Counted from the stretch's first letter, positions 22,372 to 29,877 are shown. The stretch is DNA of 41,149 nucleotides from Gemmatimonadota bacterium (GCA_016180765.1 JACPAP010000024.1:1-41149); one strand, 5' to 3'. The notes: a model not told the origin generated them from the sequence alone. Translations and numbers: made by a program.

Positions 22372-24791
22372 TGCGGCTCCACCGCCTGAAGCTGGTCAAC
22401 TTCCGGCAGCACGTGGACAGCGATCTCACGTTCGGCCCCGGCATCACCGCGATCATCGGGCCCAACGGAGCGGGGAAGACCACCTTGCTGGAGGCCATCG
22501 CCTGGGCCCTGTACGGCGCGCCCGCGGCGCGGGGGAGCCGCGAGTTCCTGCGGTGGAACCGCGCGCCGGCGCGGGCTCCGGTGCGGGTCGAGCTGGAGTT
22601 CGGGGTCGGCGCGCACCAGTATCGCGTGGTGCGCGGGCTGTATCAGGCGGAGCTGTATCAGGACGCGGGCGATCGGCCGGTGGCGAACAGCCAGCAGGAA
22701 GTGACGGCGCGGTTGGAGCGGGTGCTGGGCATGCGCCGCGACGAGTTCTTCAACACCTATTTCACGAATCAAAAAGAGCTGGCGGTTATGGCCCGCCTGG
22801 GGCCGGCCGATCGGGCGCGCTTCTTGTCGCGGATCCTGGGGTACGAGAAGCTGCGCGAGGCGCAGGACGCGCTGCGCGCGCGGCGCTCGGAGCTCCGGGC
22901 GGAGCAGGCAGGGCTGGAACAGGGCCTGACGGACGAGGAGACGCTGCACCAGGAGCGGGTCGGCACCCAGGAGCGGCTGGACGCCGCCCGGCGGCGGGTG
23001 CGCGAGGCGGAGCGCTTGAAGGCGGCGGCCGAACGCCGGCTGGGCGCAGAGGGCCCGGCGTGGTCGCGCATGGTGAGCTTGCGCGAGTCGGTGATGTCCC
23101 TGGACGGGGAGCGGCGGCTGGCGGAGCAGCGCGTGGAGGAAGCACGGCGCGAGTTCGAACGCCTGGACCGGGAGCTGGCGCAGGCGCTCGAGGCGCAGAA
23201 GGGGCTGCGAGAGATCTCCCCCAGGCTGCAGGTGGTGGGAAGCCTGCGCCAGGAGCTGGACCGCCTGGAGCGCGAAGCCCAGGCGGCGGATCGGCGGCGG
23301 GACCTCTCGGGGCAGCTCAAAGAGGTGGCCAGTCAGATCGAGCGGGCCGAGGTGCGACTGCGCGACCTCGAGTCGGTAGACCAGCACCAGCAGCGGAGCG
23401 AGCAGGAGCTCGCCGCGGCGCACGCCGCGCTCAAGCAGGCCCAGGCCGTCGACGAGAAGGCCCGAACCGCGTGGGTGCAGGACAAGCAGGAGGCCCAGAC
23501 CAAGCTCGACCAGGCGCGGGATCAGTACAAGGAGTTGCGGGCGCACCGCCAGGGGATCCAGCAGGCGGGCCCCGACGGCACCTGCCCCACCTGCCTGCGC
23601 CCGCTGGGCGCGGAGTATGAGGCGGTGCTGGGCACGTTGGCGCGCCAACTCGAGGAGCTGGAGCTCAACGGCAAGTACTACAGCCAGCGGGTCGAGCAAT
23701 TGACCCCGGAGCCGGACGAGGTGCGTGACGCGGAGGCGCGCAGGCGGAGCGCGGCGTCGCGGGTCGAGGACCTGGTGCAGCAGGCGGCGCGGGCGCGGGA
23801 GCGGGTGCGGGATCGCGACGAAATGGCGCGGGAGTCGAGGCGACTGGGGGAGCGGCGGGCCTCGCTGGAGCGGGAGATCGCCTCGCTCCCCGATCGCTAC
23901 GATGCGGATCGCCATGAAGCGGTCCGGATCGAGCTTCGGGGGCTGGAGCCGACGATCGTCCTGGAGGCCGCGCTCCGGGTCCAGGCGGACCGCGCCGGGC
24001 GGTTGGTGGCCGAGGCGGAGGTGGCGGATCGCGAATTGACCGATCGGGAAACGCACCTCAAGCAACTGTCGGCGGCCATCGCGGATGCGGGGTTCAGCGA
24101 GGAGGCGTTCGTCGAGGCGCGCGAGCGCTACGAGGCGGCGGAGCGGGCGGTGCGGGACGTGGAACTGGAGCTGTCCACCGTGCGGGGTGACGAGCGGGCG
24201 GCCCAGCAGTTGGTCGAGGTGGCGGAGCGACGCCTGGCGGAACGAGCGGCGCGGGCGGCGCGGCTGGTGGAGCTCAAGACGGAGCTCCGGCTGCACGACG
24301 AGCTGGATCGCGCGTTTGGCGACATTCGGACCGACCTCAACGCGCAGCTGCGTCCCGAGCTGTCGGAGATCGCCTCGACGTTCCTGGCCGAGCTCACCAA
24401 CGGCCGATACCACGAGCTGGAGCTGGACGAGGAATACCAGATCCTGGTTCTGGAAGACGGCCTGGCCAAACCGGTCATCTCCGGAGGGGAGGAGGACATC
24501 GCCAATCTCGTCCTCCGGTTAGCGATCAGCCAGATGGTGGCCGAGCGGGCGGGCCAGCCCCTGAGCCTGCTTGTGCTGGACGAAGTGTTCGCCAGCTTAG
24601 ATGAGGAGCGCCGGGAGCATGTCCTGGCGCTGCTCCGGCACCTGGGGGATCGGTTCCCGCAGGTCGTGATCCTCACGCATGTCGAGGCGATGCGGGCCGG
24701 CGTGGATCGCTCGCTCCGCGTCTCGTTCGACCCCAATCGGGGTGCCGTGGTCACCGAGGAGGACGGACCGCTGCAGGATGTGGCAGCCTGA
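22371..24791 (+). CDS. sbcC: DNA repair ATPase, Rad50/SbcC family
   Basis: 806 residues, SMC-like ATPase partner of Mre11. The N-terminal ATPase half starts MRLHRLKLVNFRQHVDS with Walker A IIGPNGAGKTTLLEAIAWAL. Two long Arg/Glu/Leu-rich coiled coils follow (about 150-400 and 415-650), split by a zinc hook GTCPTCLRPLG with Cys405 and Cys408 at the exact centre. The C-terminal half carries the signature SGGEEDIANLVLRLAIS and Walker B LLVLDEVFASLD, then the switch LTHVEAM. The length fits Rad50/archaeal type (about 800-900) better than E. coli SbcC (1048). The ATG at 22371 shares its A with the mre11 stop. The acetyltransferase gene starts inside its last codons. Confidence 0.95.
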   Translation: MRLHRLKLVNFRQHVDSDLTFGPGITAIIGPNGAGKTTLLEAIAWALYGAPAARGSREFLRWNRAPARAPVRVELEFGVGAHQYRVVRGLYQAELYQDAGDRPVANSQQEVTARLERVLGMRRDEFFNTYFTNQKELAVMARLGPADRARFLSRILGYEKLREAQDALRARRSELRAEQAGLEQGLTDEETLHQERVGTQERLDAARRRVREAERLKAAAERRLGAEGPAWSRMVSLRESVMSLDGERRLAEQRVEEARREFERLDRELAQALEAQKGLREISPRLQVVGSLRQELDRLEREAQAADRRRDLSGQLKEVASQIERAEVRLRDLESVDQHQQRSEQELAAAHAALKQAQAVDEKARTAWVQDKQEAQTKLDQARDQYKELRAHRQGIQQAGPDGTCPTCLRPLGAEYEAVLGTLARQLEELELNGKYYSQRVEQLTPEPDEVRDAEARRRSAASRVEDLVQQAARARERVRDRDEMARESRRLGERRASLEREIASLPDRYDADRHEAVRIELRGLEPTIVLEAALRVQADRAGRLVAEAEVADRELTDRETHLKQLSAAIADAGFSEEAFVEARERYEAAERAVRDVELELSTVRGDERAAQQLVEVAERRLAERAARAARLVELKTELRLHDELDRAFGDIRTDLNAQLRPELSEIASTFLAELTNGRYHELELDEEYQILVLEDGLAKPVISGGEEDIANLVLRLAISQMVAERAGQPLSLLVLDEVFASLDEERREHVLALLRHLGDRFPQVVILTHVEAMRAGVDRSLRVSFDPNRGAVVTEEDGPLQDVAA

Positions 24792-25743
24792 CCGCGTAGT
24801 CCAGGGCCCCAGGCAACTGGTTGAGTCGGAGATCGGACCGCTCAACCGGCTGTTTGCGGACGCGTTCACGGACCGGTATCGCAAGGACGGGCTGGTGGGC
24901 GTGCGGGTCCCGCAGCTGAACCCGGACGTCTGGCGCTACGCGCTGCGTGATGCGGGCGACGGGGCCATGGCCTGGACCGACGAGCGCGGCGACCTGGTGG
25001 CGTTCAACGTGGCCCACCACAGCGGGGTGGAAGGCTGGATGGGGCCACTGGCGGTGCGTCCGGACCGGCAGGGGCTGGGCCTGGGCAAGGCGATCATCCG
25101 CTCGGCGGTGGAGTGGCTGGTGGAGCAGCGGGTGAGGGTCATCGGGCTCGAGACCATGCCGCGGACCGTCGAGAACATCGGGTTCTACAGCAAGCTGGGG
25201 TTCGTCCCCGGCCATCTCACCATCACGCTCACCGGGGACGTGCAGCGGAGCGTGCGGGGGCGGTTCACCCGGCTGAGCGAGCTGTCCCAGCGCGAGCGGA
25301 CGACGTGGTTGCCCCGGCTGCGGGAGGCGTTGGAGGGCGGGTTGCCCGGATACGATTTCCTGCGCGAGCTGGAGCTTACCTCTCAGCTGAGCCTGGGCGA
25401 CACCGTGGTGATCGGCTCCGGCAGCGAGGTGACGGCGTTCGCGCTGTACCACTCGGTGCCGCTGGCCGAGGCACGGCCCGGCGACGAGCTGCGGGTGCTC
25501 AAGCTGTACGCGGACTCGCTCGAGACGTTCGACAAACTGATCGTGGCGCTGGAGTCCTGCGCGGCCAAGCACAAGCTCCGTCGCGTGGCGGTGCGGTGCC
25601 AGACGGGATACCACCGGGCGTACCGCTATTTGATCGAGCGAGGCTACCGGGCTCGGTGGACGGACCTGAGGATGTGGTTGGACGGGTACGGGGAGACGGT
25701 GCTGGGTGGTGGCGGCGTGCTGTTTTCGAACTGGGAAATCTGA
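24778..25743 (+). CDS. GNAT family N-acetyltransferase, two-domain
   Basis: 321 residues. The first half contains an acetyl-CoA-binding motif A, PLAVRPDRQGLGLGKAIIRS (RxxGxGxG), followed by IGFYSKLGFVP, typical of GNAT. The second half (from about residue 165) has a similar size and ends with RYLIERGYRARWTDLRMWLD, the motif-B-like segment of a second, degenerate GNAT domain. ATG 24778 overlaps the last 14 bp of rad50, making it the last gene of the operon. Substrate unknown; acetylation of a protein or small molecule linked to repair is only a guess. It converges with a small membrane-protein gene across a hairpin at 25749-25805. Confidence 0.82.
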   Translation: MWQPDRVVQGPRQLVESEIGPLNRLFADAFTDRYRKDGLVGVRVPQLNPDVWRYALRDAGDGAMAWTDERGDLVAFNVAHHSGVEGWMGPLAVRPDRQGLGLGKAIIRSAVEWLVEQRVRVIGLETMPRTVENIGFYSKLGFVPGHLTITLTGDVQRSVRGRFTRLSELSQRERTTWLPRLREALEGGLPGYDFLRELELTSQLSLGDTVVIGSGSEVTAFALYHSVPLAEARPGDELRVLKLYADSLETFDKLIVALESCAAKHKLRRVAVRCQTGYHRAYRYLIERGYRARWTDLRMWLDGYGETVLGGGGVLFSNWEI

Positions 25744-25748
25744 GAAAG

Positions 25749-25805
25749 CCGTTTTCCGTTACCCGTTATCCGTAACTGCCTTTACGGACAACGGAAAGCG
25801 GACAA
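25749..25805. terminator. Hairpin built of 7-bp repeats, probable bidirectional terminator
   Basis: Left arm: CCGTTTT, CCGTTAC, CCGTTAT, CCGTAAC (25749-25776). Right arm: CGGACAA, CGGAAAG, CGGACAA (25785-25805). The innermost 13 bp (CCGTTRTCCGTAA and its complement) pair with one mismatch, and pairing continues imperfectly outward. It sits between two convergent genes, which fits a two-way terminator. Confidence 0.65.
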
Positions 25806-25808
25806 CGC

Positions 25809-25973
25809 TCACCGGGGGCGCGCCTTCTCGTCAGCCCTCACAATGCCCACCGCGATCAAGACCACGCCAAGGGCCAAGGGACCGTGCACCCATCCCGACG
25901 GGATCGCCAGGGCGAAGGCCAGCACCGCCCAGAGGGCCAGGGACACCAGTGCGAGCAGGAAGTAGCGGTTCAC
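25809..25973 (-). CDS. Small membrane protein (54 residues), hypothetical
   Basis: A short gene reading VNRYFLLALVSLALWAVLAF at the N-terminus, then a second hydrophobic stretch LALGVVLIAVGIV and a charged tail RADEKARPR. This predicts two membrane helices with a cytoplasmic basic/acidic tail. The GTG start at 25973 lies 4 bp after the stop of the exported M29-like gene, so it is co-transcribed with it. The preceding in-frame GTG hits a stop at once, so 25973 is the only sensible start. Family not recognised. Coding is supported by hydrophobic pattern and position only. Confidence 0.65.
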   Translation of the reverse strand: MNRYFLLALVSLALWAVLAFALAIPSGWVHGPLALGVVLIAVGIVRADEKARPR

Positions 25974-25977
25974 CGGT

Positions 25978-27132
25978 TCACGGTGTGATGAGGTGGCCGT
26001 CTTTCACCCAGACCTCGGTCCCCACGGTTACCGTGGCGTCGGCGAAGAAGTTCCAGCGGACGTACCCGCCCCTCACCGTGCCGCCCAGTTCCGTGTTATC
26101 GCCCAGGGACAGCCGGACCACGCCCGCGCCGTAGCCATAATAAGGAATCCACGGCGGATCGTCGCCGGGCACGGCGAGCAGCGGGTTGAACCCCAGGGCG
26201 AACTCGCGGAAGGCGCGCCCCGGGCCGTCCGCGGGTCCCAACTCGGCGGCGACGGCGTCGCGTCCGGTGGGTGCCTGGAAACCGGTCACGCGGCCACGGT
26301 CGAAGCTCAGGACCAGTCCCTCGACGCGGGTGCCGCCCCACCAACTGGGCGGGAAGACGATGGTACCGCGGACACTCCGCTCCAGGGGTGCCACCCGAAT
26401 GGCTCCGGCCGGCAGCTCGACCTCCCGATCCACCAGGTTGCGTGCTTGGGCGGCGCGGGCCGCGGACGCGTCACCATCCATGCGCGTCACCGGCCGGTTG
26501 CGGATCTCGAACCTGAGGTCGGTGCCGGCGGGCGTGGTGACGCGCACCACCTGGCCCCGCATCGCCTGCTCGAAGCGACGCTGGACCTCCGCCAGCCATT
26601 GGTAGTCGGTTTCCACGATCGCCCGCTGGTACACCTGGCTGATGCGGTCCGTAAGCCGCAGCGGACGGCCTTCGAGATCGTAGGCCCCGGCCCAATGGAA
26701 GTGGATGGTCCGGCCCCGGCCGGTCCGCAGCACGTCCTGCATGGCGGCGTAGGCGGTGTCCGAGGTGCTCGCGCCGGGCATCATCACCGCGAGGCCCACG
26801 CCCCCCAGGTACTCGGCCAGCTCGGCGCGCGAGGCGCCGCGCGAGCCCCGGGTGAAGGGGGTGTGCCAGTCCCCCGGCTCACCGGGGCCGGTGGCATAGA
26901 CACCCATGTCCTGACCGCCGGCGCGTTGGGTTTCCTGACGGATGAAGGCGGTGAGCGTATCAAACACACCCGGCCGGCCCACGAAGAGGACCTTCTCGCC
27001 CGGCTTCAAGGCCATGCGCGCCACGACGGCGCGGGCGATGGCGGCCCGATCCAGTCCGCTGGTTTGGGCGGTCAGGTTCCCGGCCAGGTGGAGGGCTGCC
27101 ACGAGGGCGACGAGCAACGCGGCGCGCGGCAT
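25978..27132 (-). CDS. Exported M29-like (aminopeptidase T fold) protein, probably catalytically inactive
   Basis: 384 residues with a signal peptide (MPRAALLVALVAALHLAGNL, cleavage near LTAQ). The body follows the M29 metallo-aminopeptidase layout: GEKVLFVGRPG near the start, REFALGFNPLL (family GExxxGTNP) and VVRLSLGDNTELGG (family TVHIALGxNxxxGG). However, the His of the TVH block is Arg, the preceding Glu-Lys pair reads GYGAG, and the late HxD metal pair reads RWN in GYVRWNFFAD. Most metal ligands are therefore absent, so hydrolysis is doubtful and a binding role is possible. TTGCCC-N17-TAGCCT lies 5 bases before the ATG. The 54-residue membrane protein follows at once. Confidence 0.75.
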   Translation of the reverse strand: MPRAALLVALVAALHLAGNLTAQTSGLDRAAIARAVVARMALKPGEKVLFVGRPGVFDTLTAFIRQETQRAGGQDMGVYATGPGEPGDWHTPFTRGSRGASRAELAEYLGGVGLAVMMPGASTSDTAYAAMQDVLRTGRGRTIHFHWAGAYDLEGRPLRLTDRISQVYQRAIVETDYQWLAEVQRRFEQAMRGQVVRVTTPAGTDLRFEIRNRPVTRMDGDASAARAAQARNLVDREVELPAGAIRVAPLERSVRGTIVFPPSWWGGTRVEGLVLSFDRGRVTGFQAPTGRDAVAAELGPADGPGRAFREFALGFNPLLAVPGDDPPWIPYYGYGAGVVRLSLGDNTELGGTVRGGYVRWNFFADATVTVGTEVWVKDGHLITP

Positions 27133-27137
27133 GACTA

Positions 27138-27166
27138 AGGCTACGGCGGGGGGCGGGCGGGGGCAA
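27138..27166 (-). promoter_or_regulatory. Predicted leaderless promoter of the M29-like gene
   Basis: Minus strand: TTGCCC (27166-27161), 17-bp C/G-rich spacer, TAGCCT (27143-27138), then 5 bases to the ATG at 27132. Transcription would begin at or within a base or two of the start codon. Confidence 0.45.
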
Positions 27167-27268
27167 ACTTGGCGCGGGCAGATCCACCGTCGGTAGTCGT
27201 GCGGATCCCGCTAACCACGTGTTGTCCTAATGTCGAAGGCAGCCCTGATTCGTGGACCGACGCCGGCC

Positions 27269-28144
27269 CTAGTCCGTCCGGAACACGGCCCGGTCAATCG
27301 CCGTCAGGTCTTCCGGCGCCAGCGGCAGATCGGCCGCCGCGATCGCGTCTCGTGCGTGCTCCGGCGTCCGACTTCCCGGTATCGGGATCACGGTGGCGCC
27401 CTGGGCTAGCACCCACGCCAACGTTACCGCGTGGGTCGAGGCGCCGAGCCGTTCGGCGATGGGTCGGAGCACGGGGTGGCCCGGGAGCTTGCGGTTGAGG
27501 CGTCCTCCGCCCACCGGGCTGTACGCCAGAAAGCCGATCCTTTGCTCGGCACAGTGGGCGACCACACCGTCACGAAGGGCTTCGCGAAAGAATGGGCTCA
27601 GGCGATTCTGGACCGTGGTGATCGGCACCAGCCGGCTCGCGTCCTCGATCTCCGGAACCGACACGTTGGACAGCCCCACCCAGCGGACTTTTCCCTGCGT
27701 CCTGAGCTGGGCCAGCGCGCCCACGCTTTCGAGGAAGGAGACCCGCGAATCGGGCGCGTGAAATTGATAGAGGTCAATCCGCTCCACGCCCAGCGCCCGG
27801 AGTGAGCGATCGCAAGCCCGGCGCAGGTGGTCGGGGTGCCCGTGTCGCTCCCAGCGGCCGCCGGGTCGAGTGAGACCGCCCTTGGTCGCCACGATGAGGT
27901 GGTCCCGGGGCCCCGGCCAGGACCCGAGCGCCTTGGCGATCAGTCGTTCGTTGTGCCCCAGGTCGTTGTCATCCAGACAATAGACGTCCGCTGTATCGAT
28001 GAGCGTGGCGCCGGCGTCCAGCGCGGCGTGAATGGTCCGGATGGCTTGTTCCTCCGAAGGCCGGCCGGAAATGGAGAGCGGCATGCCACCGAAGCCGATG
28101 CTCGAGACCGCAGGGGCGTCGGGCCCCAGGGGACGGGTGCGCAC
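27269..28144 (-). CDS. Aldo/keto reductase
   Basis: 291 residues, NADPH-dependent oxidoreductase with a TIM-barrel fold. Visible landmarks are IGFGGMPLSISGRPSEEQ, the catalytic Asp/Tyr segment TLIDTADVYCLDDN, the Lys in LIVATKGGLTRPGG and the His in DLYQFHAPD. The cofactor end shows VIPIPGSRTPEHARDAI (IPGSR/T block). It belongs to the bacterial YdhF/Tas-like aldo/keto reductases, but the substrate is not predictable. The start is GTG 28144 (RTRPLGPDAPAVSSIGFGG follows). It lies in the same direction as the M29-like gene but with a 136-bp gap, and is divergent from the small gene at 28317. Confidence 0.92.
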   Translation of the reverse strand: MRTRPLGPDAPAVSSIGFGGMPLSISGRPSEEQAIRTIHAALDAGATLIDTADVYCLDDNDLGHNERLIAKALGSWPGPRDHLIVATKGGLTRPGGRWERHGHPDHLRRACDRSLRALGVERIDLYQFHAPDSRVSFLESVGALAQLRTQGKVRWVGLSNVSVPEIEDASRLVPITTVQNRLSPFFREALRDGVVAHCAEQRIGFLAYSPVGGGRLNRKLPGHPVLRPIAERLGASTHAVTLAWVLAQGATVIPIPGSRTPEHARDAIAAADLPLAPEDLTAIDRAVFRTD

Positions 28145-28316
28145 AGGAGCAAACGTAGCCCCGCGTCCTCACCGCCGCGCCGCCGTTCCCCCGGGCGCCT
28201 GGGCCCTTAGTCTCTTCGTGATTCGGTATCCGCTCCCGCGCCGTCGCCGAGCCAGCTGACGTATCTTTCGGGAACCGAATCCAGTCGCATCCCTCATCGC
28301 AACGGAGCGTTGCCTC

Positions 28317-28430
28317 ATGGACAATCCGGTGAACCCTTACCTGCTCCCGGGCCTGTTGTTCCTGGTGGTGTTCGCGGCGGCGGTCATTGCGGCGCACCGC
28401 TGGGACACGCGCCGGAAGCGCGATCACTAG
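28317..28430 (+). CDS. Small single-pass membrane protein (37 residues), hypothetical
   Basis: MDNPVNPYLLPGLLFLVVFA begins the protein; one hydrophobic helix (about residues 9-26) is followed by a basic tail HRWDTRRKRDH, predicting the C-terminus in the cytoplasm. ATG 28317 has GGAG 9 bases upstream. The stop TAG is the first half of a CTAG that forms the edge of a MITE-like element (28427-28504), so the original C-terminus may have been cut by insertion. Not recognised; confidence rests on the SD, helix and charge pattern. Confidence 0.6.
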   Translation: MDNPVNPYLLPGLLFLVVFAAAVIAAHRWDTRRKRDH

Positions 28431-28504
28431 TGCCGTTCCGACTTGTTGGGGCTAATGTCCGCACCGGGCGAACCCTTGGGCGAAACATGTTGGAACGGCA
28501 CTAG
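28427..28504. mobile_element. 78-bp MITE-like element with CTAG ends
   Basis: Perfect 13-bp inverted ends CTAGTGCCGTTCC (28427-28439) and GGAACGGCACTAG (28492-28504), with weaker similarity continuing to about 28 bp inward (both arms then read CNACNTGTT). The ends sit in CTAG on both sides, as expected for IS630/Tc1-type elements that insert in CTAG and duplicate TA. No coding capacity. It supplies the stop codon of the upstream small gene and ends 2 bp before the ATG of the next gene. Confidence 0.7.
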
Positions 28505-28506
28505 CC

Positions 28507-29040
28507 ATGGCCAGTCGCGGCGCGCTCCTGCTCACGTTGATCGCCTTCCTGAACGGGGCAGGCGTCGCCCAAACCGATTCGGCGCGCACGGCCAGCGGTC
28601 TCTGGTATGCCCAGCGAGGACAGGGGGCCGCGCTGCTGTTGGTCCACGGTTCCAACCTGGACAGCAGGTCATTTGATTGGATCGCGCCTCCGCTCGCCGA
28701 GGGACGGCGGGTCGTGGTCATGGACCTCCGGCTCCACGGCCGGTCCACCGATCCCGGCGGACCCGTCTCGTGGGAGCGGGACCTCCTGGAGGTGTTCGAC
28801 GCTCTGGGCCTTGTGCGCGCGAGTCCTCCGGCGACCGAGCGACTCGACCGCCTCTCCGCACCATTGCTGGTGGTGGTGGGTGACTCGGACCTCACCTACG
28901 CGCCGAAGGTCGCAGACCCTCTGGTTCAGGAGGTCCGCGGTGCTCGGCGGGTCACGCTCCAACGTTGCGGTCACCTCGCGCCCGTGGATTGCCCCGAGCA
29001 GGTGGTCCGGGCGGTGGAGGCGTTCCTGGGGCGCGAGTGA
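28507..29040 (+). CDS. Alpha/beta hydrolase lacking the nucleophile elbow (probable broken or non-catalytic)
   Basis: 177 residues with a signal peptide ending near GVAQT. The N-terminal hydrolase core is present: ALLLVHGSNLDSRSFDWIAP (oxyanion-loop HG) and VVVMDLRLHGRSTDPGG. After DLLEVFDALGLVRA, where the family normally continues with the GxSxG nucleophile elbow and cap domain, it jumps to RLSAPLLVVVGDSDLTYAP and RCGHLAPVDCPEQV, which hold the acid (GDSD) and the His. About 80-100 residues including the catalytic Ser are therefore missing, in frame. A MITE-like element ends 2 bp before the ATG and may have displaced its promoter. Probably a decaying gene; it could still be translated. Confidence 0.75.
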   Translation: MASRGALLLTLIAFLNGAGVAQTDSARTASGLWYAQRGQGAALLLVHGSNLDSRSFDWIAPPLAEGRRVVVMDLRLHGRSTDPGGPVSWERDLLEVFDALGLVRASPPATERLDRLSAPLLVVVGDSDLTYAPKVADPLVQEVRGARRVTLQRCGHLAPVDCPEQVVRAVEAFLGRE

Positions 29041-29541
29041 TCAGGACGCGGGCTTCGAGAACGGGAACATCACGGGGGCGGCGACGCCGAGGTAGTCCGG
29101 CATCGCCAGGATGATGGAGTCGGTGAGCGAGCCGGCATTGAAGGCGATGCGCTCGTTGGCGAGCATCGCCTCGTCCGCATAGAGATCCAGATCCAGCACG
29201 GGGCGGCCAAACGGCGGGACCGAGCCCGGCACCAGCCCGGTTAGCTGGCGCAGCTCATCCGGCGTGGCGAACCGCGAGCGCCGCGCGTTCAGCTGCCGGC
29301 GCACCGCGGCCGAGTCCACCGAGCGGGCGGCCGACAAGACGAAGAGATGAAAGGCCTCGTCCACTTTCATGACGATGGCCTTCCCGCCGATCTCCACGCT
29401 TTCCCCCCGCGCGGCCGCCGACTGCTCCGACGTGTAGGTGGGTTCGTGGTGGAGCTCACGGAAGCGGATGTCGCGCGCCGCCAGCAGATCGCGGATCGCC
29501 TGCAACGTTCGCCGCTGTGCGTCCGGAACCGGCTGGCTCAT
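29041..29541 (-). CDS. YbaK/ProX-type aminoacyl-tRNA deacylase family protein
   Basis: 166 residues of the YbaK fold. The family removes mischarged amino acids (for example Ala or Cys from tRNA-Pro). Landmarks are HEPTYTSEQSAAARG, GGKAIVMKVDEAFHLFVLSA with the conserved substrate-binding Lys (residues about 55-70), RFATPDELRQLTGLVPGSVP (GLVPGSVPPFG) and a C-terminal FNAGSLTDSIILAMPDY. The start ATG 29541 was preferred over an upstream in-frame start because TTGACT-N17-TAACCT ends 7 bases before it, giving a leaderless mRNA. Its stop directly abuts that of the convergent hydrolase gene (29040/29041). The exact tRNA specificity is unknown. Confidence 0.88.
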   Translation of the reverse strand: MSQPVPDAQRRTLQAIRDLLAARDIRFRELHHEPTYTSEQSAAARGESVEIGGKAIVMKVDEAFHLFVLSAARSVDSAAVRRQLNARRSRFATPDELRQLTGLVPGSVPPFGRPVLDLDLYADEAMLANERIAFNAGSLTDSIILAMPDYLGVAAPVMFPFSKPAS

Positions 29542-29548
29542 GTCGCCA

Positions 29549-29577
29549 AGGTTACGCGGGCGCAAGGGGGCAGTCAA
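29549..29577 (-). promoter_or_regulatory. Predicted leaderless promoter of the YbaK-like gene
   Basis: Minus strand: TTGACT (29577-29572), 17-bp spacer, TAACCT (29554-29549), then 7 bases to ATG 29541. Predicted transcription start at the A of the ATG. Confidence 0.6.
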
Positions 29578-29596
29578 AGCCGAAGAAAAGCCGCTC

Positions 29597-29625
29597 TTGA
29601 TGGCTTCGGGGGCCGGTCCTATATT
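29597..29625 (+). promoter_or_regulatory. Predicted promoter with no gene directly after it
   Basis: TTGATG (29597-29602), 17-bp spacer, TATATT (29620-29625), the best -10 in the window. Nine bases later comes ATG CGG ATC TGA, a three-codon frame. It could drive a small RNA or a long folE leader. Confidence 0.5.
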
Positions 29626-29848
29626 CGCGTCGGCATGCGGATCTGACGGAACAGCGTACTGAGCCAACATAGCTCGATGACGCGTCCGCGGCTGCGGCCG
29701 ATGTCAGGCCCCCGCTGGGGGAAGGCAAGAGCCTCGGTAAGGGCGCGGTGCCTTTCGATCGGGCTTCAGTGACCTCCTTCAGGTTCGGTACATGCCCCCG
29801 CCGGTGCACGCTCGCGTGTGCCGGCGGTCTTCGTTCCGGCGCCGTCGC
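29626..29848 (+). other. Unassigned leader or small-RNA candidate region upstream of folE
   Basis: Non-coding stretch between the promoter at 29597-29625 and the folE promoter. Several short hairpins are visible: CCCCC-GCT-GGGGG near 29707-29719, AGGC-AAGA-GCCT near 29725-29736, and AAGG/CCTT around 29740-29756. Near 29770-29780 it reads TGACCTCCTTC, resembling the anti-Shine-Dalgarno end of 16S rRNA. I do not recognise a known riboswitch or RNA family. Confidence 0.3.
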
Positions 29849-29877
29849 TTGACGCTGCTCCGGGGCGCAGCTACCCT
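29849..29877 (+). promoter_or_regulatory. Predicted leaderless promoter of folE
   Basis: TTGACG (29849-29854), 17-bp spacer, TACCCT (29872-29877), then 6 bases to ATG 29884. Predicted transcription start coincides with the ATG; no SD is seen, consistent with a leaderless mRNA. Confidence 0.6.

Noticed and set aside
18436..24791. Anti-phage defence system built on the HerA/SMC-like genes
   Set aside because: HerA-like ATPases occur in defence systems, but here the partners are standard Mre11 and Rad50 with intact motifs and the surroundings are housekeeping genes, so repair is the simpler reading.
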